NCBI RefSeq assembly: GCF_002209535.1
Contig: NZ_NJIG01000004.1
Coordinates: 310,001 to 374,000, forward strand
Direction of reading: 5' to 3'
DNA from: Achromobacter marplatensis
GTDB taxonomy: Bacteria > Pseudomonadota > Gammaproteobacteria > Burkholderiales > Burkholderiaceae_B
Length of the DNA: 64,000 nucleotides
The first letter of the stretch is position 1. Every line of letters begins with the position of its first letter. Positions 35,735 to 46,260 of the stretch are shown here, piece after piece. The notes beneath the pieces were generated by a model. The model saw only the letters and a list, made by a program, of their open reading frames with translations. It was not told the DNA's origin and made no database searches. Both the position numbers and the translations under genes were made by a program.

Positions 35735-37180
35735 ATGGGCACTCGTAAGTTTCGCGGTTTCGGTCTGATTGCCATCGGCGCGGTGGCTGGCGTATTGCTT
35801 AGTGTTGGCGTGACAGCCGTCGCCCAGCGCGGCAGTCCCTTGCCCCTGGACGAGCTCAGGCAACTGACCAGTGTTTTCGCGGCCATCAAGAACAACTATG
35901 TCGAGGCGGTCGACGACAAGACCCTGATCGACAATGCCATTTCGGGCATGGTCTCCAACCTGGATCCGCATTCCGCCTATCTGGATGCCGACGCCTTCCG
36001 CGAAATGCAGACGGCCACGCAAGGCGAGTTCGGCGGCCTGGGCATCGAGGTCGGCGCGGAAGACGGCTTCGTGAAGGTGATCTCGCCGATCGAAGGCACG
36101 CCCGCCGCGCGCGCTGGCGTCATGGCCGGCGACCTCATCATCAAGATCGACGACACGCCCACCAAGGGCATGACGCTGAACGACGCGGTCAAGCTCATGC
36201 GCGGCGCACCCAAGTCGCCGATCACGCTGACCATCATGCGCGCCGACCGTCCCCAGCCCATCGTGCTGAAGATCGTCCGCGACATCATCAAGGTGCGCAG
36301 CGTGCGCAGCAAGATGCTGGACAACGGCGTGGGCTACATCCGCGTCGCGCAGTTCCAGGAAAAAACCGGTTCGGACCTTGCCAAGGAACTGAAGGAACTG
36401 GGCGCCAAAGAGCCGCTCAAGGGCCTGGTTCTGGATCTGCGCAATGACCCGGGCGGCCTGTTGACCAGCGCCATCGGCGTGTCCGGCGCCTTCCTGCCGG
36501 CCGACGCCCTGGTGGTGTCCACCGACGGCCGCACGCCCGACGCCCGCCACAAGTACCTGGCCACGCCGTCGGAATACGCCCGCGGTGAAAGCAACTACCT
36601 GGCGGGCCTGCCGGCCTGGACCAAGACGGTGCCGATGGTGGTGCTGGTGAACGTCGGTTCGGCCTCGGCTTCCGAGATCGTGGCCGGCGCGCTGCAGGAC
36701 CACAAGCGCGCCAAGGTGCTGGGCAACCGCACCTTCGGCAAGGGCTCGGTGCAGGTCATCCTGCCGCTGTCGGAAAGCACCGCGGTCAAGCTGACCACGT
36801 CGCGCTACTTCACGCCCAACGGCCGTTCCATCCAGGCCACGGGCATCGAACCGGACTACGTCGTTGCCGATACGGCAGACGGCGACCTGTTCCGCCTGCC
36901 GCGCGAAGCCGACCTGCAACGCCACCTGTCCAACCCGGGCACGTCGAACGAAGTGAAGTCCAATTCGGACCAGGACAACGTCGACGTTCCGACCAAGGTG
37001 TTCGAATTCGGCGGCAAGGACGACTTCCAGCTGCAGCAAGCGCTGAACGTGCTGGCCGGCAAGCCGGTGCAAAAGGGTTCGGCCCGAGCGCAAGCCAAGG
37101 CTGACGCCAAGGCCGGCGGCGGCACGCCCACGCGCATGAAGATTACGCCGACCGGAGTCGAGCCCAGCAAGGACAAATGA
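35735..37180 (+). CDS. ctpA: Carboxy-terminal processing protease (S41 family)
   Basis: This 481-residue periplasmic serine protease has an N-terminal signal anchor, a PDZ domain (about residues 90-180, GGLGIEVGAEDGFVKVISPI) and a catalytic domain. The serine lies in VGSASASEIVAGALQDH and the lysine in RTFGKGSVQVILPL, the S41 Ser-Lys pair. It follows envC by 86 bp, a common gpmA-envC-ctpA order suggesting a cell-wall role. It overlaps moeB by four bases. Confidence 0.95.
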   Translation: MGTRKFRGFGLIAIGAVAGVLLSVGVTAVAQRGSPLPLDELRQLTSVFAAIKNNYVEAVDDKTLIDNAISGMVSNLDPHSAYLDADAFREMQTATQGEFGGLGIEVGAEDGFVKVISPIEGTPAARAGVMAGDLIIKIDDTPTKGMTLNDAVKLMRGAPKSPITLTIMRADRPQPIVLKIVRDIIKVRSVRSKMLDNGVGYIRVAQFQEKTGSDLAKELKELGAKEPLKGLVLDLRNDPGGLLTSAIGVSGAFLPADALVVSTDGRTPDARHKYLATPSEYARGESNYLAGLPAWTKTVPMVVLVNVGSASASEIVAGALQDHKRAKVLGNRTFGKGSVQVILPLSESTAVKLTTSRYFTPNGRSIQATGIEPDYVVADTADGDLFRLPREADLQRHLSNPGTSNEVKSNSDQDNVDVPTKVFEFGGKDDFQLQQALNVLAGKPVQKGSARAQAKADAKAGGGTPTRMKITPTGVEPSKDK

Positions 37181-37932
37181 ACGACGAGCAACTGCTGCGC
37201 TACGCCCGCCACATCCTGCTCGACGAGCTGGGAATCGAAGGGCAGGAAAAACTGCTGGCGGCGCGTGTGCTCATCGTGGGGGCGGGTGGACTGGGTTCAC
37301 CCGCTGCGCTCTACCTGGCCACCGCCGGCGTGGGCGACATCACCCTGGCTGACGACGACGTAGTCGAGCTCAGCAACCTGCAACGCCAGATCCTCCACAC
37401 CACCGCCAGCGTCGGCCGCCCCAAGGCCGAGTCCGGGCGCGACATGCTGGCGGCGTTCAACCCGCAAGCGCAGGTCCATGCCCGCGTCGAGCGCCTGAAA
37501 GACCAGGCGCTGTCCGACGCCGTCGCCGCAGCCGACCTGGTGCTGGATTGCACCGACAACTTCACCACGCGCCACGCCATCAATCGCGCCTGTGTGCAGC
37601 ATCGCAAGCCGCTGGTGTCCGGCGCGGCGATCCGCTTTGACGGGCAGGTCAGCGTCTATGACCTGCGCGACGACAACGCGCCCTGTTACCACTGCCTGTT
37701 CCCGGAAGCCGACGACGTCGAGGAAGCCAACTGCGCCACGATGGGCGTATTCGCGCCGGTGGTCGGCATCATCGGCAGCATGCAGGCGGCCGAAGCGCTC
37801 AAGCTGCTGTCCGGCGTGGGCGAAAGCCTGTCCGGACGCCTGCTGTGGCTGGACGTGCGCACCATGCAATGGCGCAGCGTCAACGTCCAGCGCGACCCGG
37901 AATGCGCGGTCTGCGGCCATCGCGGGCACTGA
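37177..37932 (+). CDS. moeB: MoeB/ThiF-family adenylyltransferase
   Basis: This 251-residue E1-like enzyme adenylates the C-terminus of a sulfur-carrier protein such as MoaD or ThiS. It has the ATP loop VLIVGAGGLGSPAALYLA, the SNLQRQILH arginine motif, DCTDNFTTRHAIN, and zinc cysteines in CYHCLF and CAVCGH. The choice between molybdopterin and thiamine pathways is not settled by sequence; the gene order after ctpA is that of beta-proteobacterial moeB. The start overlaps the ctpA stop (ATGA). Confidence 0.92.
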   Translation: MNDEQLLRYARHILLDELGIEGQEKLLAARVLIVGAGGLGSPAALYLATAGVGDITLADDDVVELSNLQRQILHTTASVGRPKAESGRDMLAAFNPQAQVHARVERLKDQALSDAVAAADLVLDCTDNFTTRHAINRACVQHRKPLVSGAAIRFDGQVSVYDLRDDNAPCYHCLFPEADDVEEANCATMGVFAPVVGIIGSMQAAEALKLLSGVGESLSGRLLWLDVRTMQWRSVNVQRDPECAVCGHRGH

Positions 37933-38071
37933 CCCAGCCGTCTCACGCCAAGCGAAAATTCGTCTCACGCCGTGGCCTTATTGCCCTCGGGGACAATATT
38001 AAAGGCTTGAAATACCTGCTATAACGCCAGCCAGCCTACTTAATTCTGGTGATGGCGATGGACGTGACGGT

Positions 38072-39268
38072 GTGGAAACAGGACTGAAGTTCAGCTTGCC
38101 CCGGTGGCGCCTGACGCGGTGGTTGACGCACGCCGGGCAAGACACGCCTCCCGATATCCGCGCGGCGCTGATCGCCAGCCTGTTCGGCACGCTTCCCATC
38201 TTTGCCGGCGGGGTCATCAATACCCTGATGATTTCCGGCGTGGTCACCTGGCGTCGCCCTGAACCCCTGTACATCTCGTGGCTGGTACTCGAACTGGTGC
38301 TGGCCATCATCCGGGTCACGATCCTGCGGTCCGCCTTGCGCGCCGCGCCCAAAGGCGGCAACACCCATACCGATCTCTACATCCTGCTGGCGCTGCTGTG
38401 GGCGTTCAGCGTGGGCTACGGCGTGTTCATCACCTTCCTCAATGGGGATTGGCTGGCCGCCACCCTGGCGGGCGTGTCCTGCGGCGCGATGGCCGGCGGC
38501 ATCTGCTTTCGTAACTACGGCGCGCCCCGGCTGGTTGGCGCCATGATCTTCCTGAGCCTGGGCCCCATGTGCCTGGGCGCCTTGTTCACGGGCGAATACG
38601 TCACGGCCATCGTCTTCATCCAGATCCCGTTCTATCTGGTCAGTATGAGCATCGCCTCGCATCGCTTGAACCGCATCCTGGTGTCCACCATGCTGGCCGA
38701 GCGCGACAGCGAGCGCCGCGCCAGCGAAGACGCGCTGACGGGCCTGGCCAACCGCAGCGGGCTGCAGGTGGCGTTGGAGCGGGTGTGCGCCAGCGCGCGC
38801 GGGCACGACAGCCACGCCGCGCTGCTGTACATGGACATGGACGATTTCAAGCGGATCAACGACACCTATGGCCATGCCGCGGGCGACCAGGTGCTGACCA
38901 CCATCGCCCAGCGCATGCGCGGCATGCTGCGGGTGGATGACGTGGCGGCCCGGATCGGGGGCGACGAATTCATCGTGCTGGTGACCGGCATCGACGCCAC
39001 GGCGGCGCTGCGCTTGGGTGAACACTTGCTGCGCGACGCCTCGCAGCCGATTGCGCTGGCGGACGGCACGCGGGTCAGCGTGGGCCTGTCGATCGGCATT
39101 TCGATCATTTCGGCGGCCAATCGCAGCCCGCAGGCCGCCCTGGATTCGGCGGACGCCGCCTTGTACCGCGCCAAGGCGCGGGGCGGCCGCTGCTGCGAGA
39201 TCGTCGGGGACGCCGAAGTCGAAGTCGCCACGCTTTCCAGCGGCAACGGAGAGCCTGCCACGGCTTGA
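38072..39268 (+). CDS. Membrane diguanylate cyclase (GGDEF)
   Basis: This 398-residue protein makes cyclic di-GMP. Six hydrophobic helices occupy about residues 30-205, then a GGDEF domain begins at DALTGLANRSGLQVAL. The active site is RIGGDEFIVLV, intact. A product-inhibition I-site (RVDD) lies exactly five residues before GGDEF. No EAL domain is present. The start is GTG at 38072; no in-frame ATG exists upstream. The membrane sensor module is unclassified. Confidence 0.92.
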   Translation: METGLKFSLPRWRLTRWLTHAGQDTPPDIRAALIASLFGTLPIFAGGVINTLMISGVVTWRRPEPLYISWLVLELVLAIIRVTILRSALRAAPKGGNTHTDLYILLALLWAFSVGYGVFITFLNGDWLAATLAGVSCGAMAGGICFRNYGAPRLVGAMIFLSLGPMCLGALFTGEYVTAIVFIQIPFYLVSMSIASHRLNRILVSTMLAERDSERRASEDALTGLANRSGLQVALERVCASARGHDSHAALLYMDMDDFKRINDTYGHAAGDQVLTTIAQRMRGMLRVDDVAARIGGDEFIVLVTGIDATAALRLGEHLLRDASQPIALADGTRVSVGLSIGISIISAANRSPQAALDSADAALYRAKARGGRCCEIVGDAEVEVATLSSGNGEPATA

Positions 39269-39310
39269 TAGGCGGCCGGGCAGATCATCAGTGGCTTTTT
39301 TTGGCCCAAA

Positions 39311-39343
39311 GTTATCAGATAACCTGAAAAGTAGTCCTATAAT
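39311..39343 (+). promoter_or_regulatory. Palindromic operator and TATAAT box of the GntR gene
   Basis: GTTATC-A-GATAAC (39311-39323) is a perfect dyad and a perfect TATAAT lies at 39338-39343, seven bases before the start codon at 39350. The mRNA would then begin at or near the AUG. The palindrome covers the -35 zone, fitting autorepression by the encoded regulator. Confidence 0.65.
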
Positions 39344-39349
39344 CTACCC

Positions 39350-40069
39350 ATGTTGACCAAGACCCTGACCCTGACCGAACAGGTCGCCCGCCAGATCGCG
39401 ACAGACATCGCCGACGGCGTGCATTCCGTCGGCGCCAAATTGCCGCCTGGTCGTATCCTGGCCGAGCAGTACGGCGTCAGCGCCGCCGTGATCCGCGAAG
39501 CGACCGAACGCCTGCGCGCCCAAGGGATGATCCAAAGCCGCCAGGGTTCCGGCAGCACGGTGGTGTCGCGCACGGGCGCCCAGGGCTTCCAGGTGTCCAG
39601 CGGCATCGGCGTGGACCGCGCCCAGCTGGCCAACGTCTACGAATTGCGGATGGAACTGGAGGGCGGCGCGGCCGCGTTGGCGGCCCTGCGCCGTAACGCC
39701 ACCGATCTTGCCGCCATGGCCGAGGCGCTGGCCGCCCTGGAGGCCCATCTTGAACATCCCGAACAAGGGGTGGAACACGACGTGGCGTTCCACCTGGCCA
39801 TTGCCGCGGCGACGCACAACAGCACTTATCAAGAACTGCTGCAGTACCTGAACCTGCAACTGCGGCTGGCGGTGCGCACTGCGCGGTCCAACAGCCGTTT
39901 GCAGGACGGCCTGACCGCGACCGTGCATCAGGAGCACGTCGCCGTCTTCGAGGCCATCCGCGCCGGCAATCCCGAACAGGCCCGCCAGGCGGCGGTCTTC
40001 CATTTGCAGCAGGCGGCCAGCCGCCTGCAACTCGATCCCCTCTTTTCCGCGGCAACGCAGACACCATGA
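39350..40069 (+). CDS. GntR-family transcriptional regulator (FadR/FCD type)
   Basis: This 239-residue regulator has an N-terminal winged HTH (TEQVARQIATDIADGVHSVG, then KLPPGRILAEQYGVSAAVIREATERL) and a C-terminal all-helical FCD ligand domain. The latter includes YELRMELEGGAAALAAL and HDVAFHLAIAAATHN, with metal-binding aspartate and histidines. It overlaps the FAD oxidoreductase gene by four bases and probably controls it in response to a 2-hydroxy acid. No ribosome site precedes the ATG. Confidence 0.93.
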   Translation: MLTKTLTLTEQVARQIATDIADGVHSVGAKLPPGRILAEQYGVSAAVIREATERLRAQGMIQSRQGSGSTVVSRTGAQGFQVSSGIGVDRAQLANVYELRMELEGGAAALAALRRNATDLAAMAEALAALEAHLEHPEQGVEHDVAFHLAIAAATHNSTYQELLQYLNLQLRLAVRTARSNSRLQDGLTATVHQEHVAVFEAIRAGNPEQARQAAVFHLQQAASRLQLDPLFSAATQTP

Positions 40070-41478
40070 GCGCATCCGATTTCACTCAACGCCTGACCCA
40101 GGCCCTGGGCCCTGACACCGTCTACACCGCCGACGCGGACATCGCGCCCTGGCTGTCCGACTGGCGCGGCCTGTACAACGGCCACGCCCAGGCCGTCGTG
40201 CGTCCGCGCACCACCGCCGAGGTCGCCGCCTGCCTGGCCTTGTGCCAGCAAGAGGGCGTGCCGGTGGTGCCGCGCGGCGGCAATACCGGCCTGTGCGGCG
40301 GTGCCACGCCGGATGGCAGCGCGAAAAACGTGGTGCTTAGCCTGGACCGCATGAACGCCGTGCGTTCCATCGACACGGTAGCCAACACGATGGTGGCTGA
40401 AGCCGGCGCCATCCTGGGCATCCTGCGCCGCGCGGCGCAGGACGCCGGGCGCCTGCTGCCGTTGAGCCTGGCGGCGGAAGACTCCAGCCAGATCGGCGGC
40501 AACGTCGCCACCAACGCCGGCGGCGTGAACGTGGTGCGCTACGGCATGGCGCGCGAACTGGTGCTGGGTCTGGAGGCCGTGCTGCCCACGGGCGAGATCT
40601 TCAACGGCCTGCGTACGCTGCGCAAAGACAACACCGGCTACGACCTGAAGCAGTTGCTGATCGGCTCCGAAGGCACGCTGGGCGTGATCACGGCGGTGGC
40701 GTTGCGCCTGTTCCCGCGCACCGATGTGCGTTCGGTGGTGCTCACCGCGGTGGAGTCGCCCGCGCAGGCGCTGCAGTTGTTCGAGATTCTGTTTGAACAA
40801 TGCGGCGCGCGGCTGCAGGCGTTCGAATACTTTTCGGGCGATTGCCTGGACCTGGTGCTGACGCATGCGGAAGGCGTGCAAGAGCCGTTCGATCAGCGCT
40901 ACCCGGCCTATGTGCTGGTGGAGCTGGCCGATACGGCGGACGAGGCGGGCCTGACGACGCTGCTGGAAAACGTGATCGGCACGGCGCTGGAACGCGGCCT
41001 GTGCCTGGATGCTGCGGTGTCGGCGTCGTTGTCGCAACTGCAGACGCTGTGGAAGCTGCGCGAAGAAATCTCGGAAGCCCAACGCGCCGACGGCCCGCAC
41101 TTGAAGCACGACGTGTCGCTGCCGATCGAGCGCATCCCGGATTTCATGGTGTCGGCAGAAGCGCGCGTGCGCGCGCTGTACCCGGATATCCGCCCGTTCA
41201 TCTTCGGCCATTTCGGCGACGGCAACTTGCACTACAACCTGTCACGCCCCGCAGGCGCCGACCGCAACTGGGTGGCGGTGAATGGCGCGGCGATCACGGA
41301 TGCGGTTCTTGATGAAGTGAATCGCTATGGCGGCAGCATTTCCGCGGAACACGGGATCGGGCAGCTGAAGCGGGAACATTTCCTGCATAGCAAAGATGCC
41401 GTGGAGTTACGATTGATGCGTGAGATCAAGAAGGTGATGGACCCGGCGGGGATCATGAATCCGGGGAAGTTGCTGTAG
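40066..41478 (+). CDS. GlcD-type FAD-linked oxidoreductase (2-hydroxy acid dehydrogenase)
   Basis: This 470-residue flavoprotein has an FAD_binding_4 domain (VPVVPRGGNTGLCGGATPDG; SSQIGGNVATNAGGVNVVRYG; IGSEGTLGVITAVAL) and an FAD-oxidase C-terminal domain. The metal/substrate histidines are in FGHFGDGNLHYN and SAEHGIGQLKREH. Such enzymes oxidise D-2-hydroxy acids, for example D-2-hydroxyglutarate or D-lactate. Coupling to the GntR gene makes an inducible catabolic unit likely. The exact substrate is unknown. Confidence 0.93.
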   Translation: MSASDFTQRLTQALGPDTVYTADADIAPWLSDWRGLYNGHAQAVVRPRTTAEVAACLALCQQEGVPVVPRGGNTGLCGGATPDGSAKNVVLSLDRMNAVRSIDTVANTMVAEAGAILGILRRAAQDAGRLLPLSLAAEDSSQIGGNVATNAGGVNVVRYGMARELVLGLEAVLPTGEIFNGLRTLRKDNTGYDLKQLLIGSEGTLGVITAVALRLFPRTDVRSVVLTAVESPAQALQLFEILFEQCGARLQAFEYFSGDCLDLVLTHAEGVQEPFDQRYPAYVLVELADTADEAGLTTLLENVIGTALERGLCLDAAVSASLSQLQTLWKLREEISEAQRADGPHLKHDVSLPIERIPDFMVSAEARVRALYPDIRPFIFGHFGDGNLHYNLSRPAGADRNWVAVNGAAITDAVLDEVNRYGGSISAEHGIGQLKREHFLHSKDAVELRLMREIKKVMDPAGIMNPGKLL

Positions 41479-41540
41479 GGGTGTTGTAGGTTGCTGCTTG
41501 AGGGTTATCGCGTTATCGCGTTGTCGTGGCTTCGTGGGAC

Positions 41541-41704
41541 GCTCGTCGCCGGGGTCGGGTGGGTGGCGCGCGCCCACGATTGCGGTCCGGAGCCTTCGCT
41601 CCGGACTGCCCCGTCGTCATCTTCGTCCAGGCCTGCGGCCTTCCCTTCAGATTCCCTCGGGCGCATCAAGGTTGCGCGCCACCCACCCGACCCCGGCGAC
41701 GAGC
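41541..41704 (+). repeat. Palindromic structured element P1
   Basis: Perfect 31-bp terminal arms (41541-41571 and 41674-41704) enclose a core. One internal hairpin is GTCCGGAGC-CTTC-GCTCCGGAC (41585-41606) and a second is AGGCC-TGC-GGCCT. The core is shared with P2 at 42616 in inverted orientation while arms differ. It lies in the 1340-bp gap between the FAD oxidoreductase gene and thiC, where no gene is supported. Confidence 0.88.
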
Positions 41705-41899
41705 TGCGCCGTCTGAGTTCGATGCGCTGCTAGAGCGCTGTTTACTGACGAGATTTTCGGGGCCCGCCGAATGCGTCCGCGCGGGCGGCCGCATGAGGCA
41801 TACGCGTCGTTGATGCGTCGGGGCGGTAGTCGCTTGCGCGCGGGGGGCGAGTGGTTTTCTATTGGCTCCGCAGTCAGAGGGGGAGGTGGAGCGACGGGT

Positions 41900-42191
41900 G
41901 GCCGGTGATGGGATCCGGCGATGTCGTTCCTCTGGCGAATTGATCGTCAATCGTAGGATGGGTGGAGTGCGGCAAATGCGGCATAAGAATCAGGACGCAT
42001 GCCGCGCGCAACCCATCGTGTCGGCATGCATCGATGATGGGTTACGTGCGGCATGCCTTCCGTGTACTTGCGTAAATCGGAACGCACTCCACCCATCCTA
42101 CGGAGCTTGATCCGCATCCTTGCACCCACACGCGAAGGGAAACACGCGACGACGCAAGACGATGCGTAAGCGCCCGAAGGCCGCCCGCGCG
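41900..42191 (+). repeat. Tandem 0.3-kb duplication, unit 1
   Basis: This 292-bp unit is nearly identical to the one starting at 42210, differing by a handful of substitutions and a 2-base indel. It contains copy B of the GTAGGATGGGTG element. An 18-bp unrelated joint separates the units. Confidence 0.9.
41953..42101. repeat. GTAGGATGGGTG double-palindrome element, copy B
   Basis: Perfect 19-bp outer arms (41953-41971 and 42083-42101) enclose inner arms GCGCAACCCATC and GATGGGTTACGTGC. The same architecture is seen in copy A (29249) and copy C (42265). Confidence 0.88.
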
Positions 42192-42209
42192 CCACCCGTC
42201 TAAATGGGA

Positions 42210-42503
42210 GGCCGGTGATGGGGTCCGGCGATGTGTCGTTCCTCTGACGAATTGCTCGTCAATCGTAGGATGGGTGGAGCGCGGCAAATGCGGCATAAGA
42301 ACCAGGACGCATGCCGCGCGCAACCCATCGTGTCGGCATGCATCGATGATGGGTTACGTGCGGCATGCCTTCCGTGTACTTGCGTAAACCGGAACGCACT
42401 CCACCCATCCTACAGAGCATGATCCGCATCCTTGCACCCACACGCGAAGCGAAACACGCGACGACGCAAGACGATGCGTAAGCGCCCGAAGGCCGCCCGC
42501 GCG
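42210..42503 (+). repeat. Tandem 0.3-kb duplication, unit 2
   Basis: This is the second, 294-bp unit of the direct repeat, 310 bp downstream of the first. It contains copy C of the GTAGGATGGGTG element. No coding content is supported. Confidence 0.9.
42265..42413. repeat. GTAGGATGGGTG double-palindrome element, copy C
   Basis: Outer arms at 42265-42283 and 42395-42413 match copy B except for one base in the left arm (GC for GT), which leaves a wobble-type mismatch in the stem. Inner arms are identical to copy B. Confidence 0.88.
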
Positions 42504-42615
42504 GCCGGCCGGGAGCGGGCATCGCAAGATCTTCCACCACGCCCCGCCGTGGAGAAGAACCTTAAGCACGCCGCCCTCCCCAGCCGCCGTGAGATTGCGG
42601 CTAGTGGAGTCCGGT

Positions 42616-42765
42616 GTGTTGGGGGGCTGGGGTGCGAGGGGCGTCGATAAGCCCGAGGGAATCTGAAGGAACTGCCGCAGGCAGTGACGAAGATGACGAC
42701 GGGGCAGTCCGGAGCGAAGGCTCCGGACCGCAATCGTTGCCCCTCGCACCCCAGACCCCCAACGC
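42616..42765 (-). repeat. Palindromic structured element P2 (inverted relative to P1)
   Basis: Terminal arms of 27 bp (42616-42642 and 42739-42765, one wobble and one mismatch) have a sequence unrelated to the P1 arms. The core is the P1 core read on the other strand, with the second hairpin as ACTGCC-TGC-GGCAGT. It borders the thiC 3-prime end. Confidence 0.86.
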
Positions 42766-42818
42766 GACGGACGCCTAAAGAACTCGACCCCCGCCGCACG
42801 CCATCACCAACAAAACCC

Positions 42819-44896
<2,078 letters not shown>

Positions 44897-45060
44897 CGAA
44901 AGCGAAGTATAGAGCCACTGCGAGGAGGGCTGGTATTACTGCTTTACATTTGGATTCAGTCTGGGGCGACAGTGTCATTCAGGTTCGGTACACTTTTTCA
45001 ATGAAATGCCCGGCAGGCAGTCGTCTTGTCGGGACCAGCCCACTTAAGAAGGAATCGAGC

Positions 45061-45618
45061 ATGCAACTGACCCTACGCAAATTGGCGCCCGCCCTGGTTG
45101 TTGTGACGTTGGCGCTAGCAGGTTGCAAGACCGCCCCGACGAAGTCGTCCGGTGCTGCGGCCACGCCCGAAGCCGGCCAGCAGGCAACGCAGCCGGCCAC
45201 CGCCTCGTCGGTGGACTTCTACCTGGCGCAGCAGCAGCCCGCGCCGGGCTTGCGCGAAATCGCGCTGCCTGACGGCAAGCTCTACATGCAGCAGACGCCC
45301 GTGCTGACGCGCGCTGACCTGACCGACGCCGCCGCGCTGGTGGATCGCCAAGGCCAGAACTTCGTGGGCCTGCGCTTCTCGGAAGCCGGCGCACGCAAGC
45401 TGACGGACGTCAGCACCAAGAACGTCGGCAACCGCCTGGCCCTGGTGATCGATCAGGAACTGGTCGCGGCCCCCAGCATCGCAGAACCGCTGAACCGCGG
45501 CGTGCTGGCATTTGGCGTGGCATCGGCCCAGGCCGCCTCTGAAATCGCTGCCAAGATCCGTGGCGATGCCGCACCGGCTCCGGCCGCAAACGGTACGGCG
45601 CCCGCGCCCAAGCCCTGA
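45061..45618 (+). CDS. Lipoprotein with a SecD-like P1-head domain
   Basis: This 185-residue lipoprotein has a lipobox LALAGC (cysteine near residue 22), a Ser/Ala/Gln-rich linker, and a domain resembling the periplasmic P1 head of SecD. Compare VGLRFSEAGARKLTDVSTKN, VGNRLALVIDQELVAAPSI and LNRGVLAFG. SecD uses this head to move exported proteins; here it stands alone. The start has AAGGA at the proper spacing. The C-terminal tail is Ala/Pro-rich. The function is unproven. Confidence 0.82.
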   Translation: MQLTLRKLAPALVVVTLALAGCKTAPTKSSGAAATPEAGQQATQPATASSVDFYLAQQQPAPGLREIALPDGKLYMQQTPVLTRADLTDAAALVDRQGQNFVGLRFSEAGARKLTDVSTKNVGNRLALVIDQELVAAPSIAEPLNRGVLAFGVASAQAASEIAAKIRGDAAPAPAANGTAPAPKP

Positions 45619-45652
45619 TCTTCAGGCGGGCCTGCCCCGCTTACGCAAGACA

Positions 45653-45689
45653 TAAAAAAATCCGCATCGTTCGATGCGGATTTTTTTTG
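45653..45689. terminator. Bidirectional terminator
   Basis: The stem TCCGCATCG-TT-CGATGCGGA is flanked by seven A residues and eight T residues. It can stop both the lipoprotein gene and the convergent XRE regulator gene. Confidence 0.93.
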
Positions 45690-45731
45690 CCCGAATCAGG
45701 CGTAGGTATTCAGGGCAGGGCGATGCGGCGA

Positions 45732-46181
45732 TCAGCCCGGCTTGCGTCCGCGGGGCTTGACGGCGCGGCGGGCGTGCGCGGTTTCGATGAAAGTCAGCGT
45801 CAGCGCTTCGAGTTGCACGCGGTCTTCGGGTGACAGCCCGTCGAACAGCGACGGCGCGATATTGGGATAAGGCCACGGCGCATGCGGGCGGCGCCGCTTG
45901 GGCAGGCGCGGCATGGTTTCGGCAACGCCGGCCGGCGGAAGCGTATCGGACAAGTCATAGCCTTCCATGGGTAGTTCCATGGGGCCCTTGCCGGTTTCAA
46001 GCCATTCCGCTTCGATTTTCAGAATCTGGGCTAGCTTGCGCACGGACCGGCTGGAGTGCCGAAGCCCGCTTTCGTAACTGGCGATTGCACTTTGCGAAAT
46101 CCGCGCCAGACGCGCGAGCGTCTTCTGCGTGTGACCACGCAGAAGACGGGCTTGCTTCAATCGGTCTGAAAATGTCTTCAC
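45732..46181 (-). CDS. XRE-family transcriptional regulator
   Basis: This 149-residue protein has an N-terminal HTH (RLKQARLLRGHTQKTLARLA, then RISQSAIASYESGLRHSSRSVRKLAQILKI) and a Pro/Arg-rich linker. A short C-terminal helix (LSPEDRVQLEALTLTFIETA) may form dimers. It resembles phage-type repressors but no phage gene is nearby. It is divergent from the winged-helix regulator at 46261 across 79 bp, so it may control that promoter. Confidence 0.85.
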   Translation of the reverse strand: MKTFSDRLKQARLLRGHTQKTLARLARISQSAIASYESGLRHSSRSVRKLAQILKIEAEWLETGKGPMELPMEGYDLSDTLPPAGVAETMPRLPKRRRPHAPWPYPNIAPSLFDGLSPEDRVQLEALTLTFIETAHARRAVKPRGRKPG

Positions 46182-46260
46182 GCATCGATTGAAGCTTGCT
46201 CGTCATCTACTTTGGTGGCTATAAGAATCACTTAAGTAATAATTCGGGAGGCGTGTTGGC

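Noticed and set aside
41900-42503. CRISPR array
   Set aside because: Only two long units with no short repeat-spacer periodicity.
41491-42749. Several short frames in the repeat block
   Set aside because: They are paired across repeats and both strands, reflect palindromes, and have no ribosome sites or domains.
41541-42765. Insertion sequence with inverted ends P1 and P2
   Set aside because: No transposase frame lies between, and the ends differ in their outer arms, so this is not a classical IS or MITE pair.
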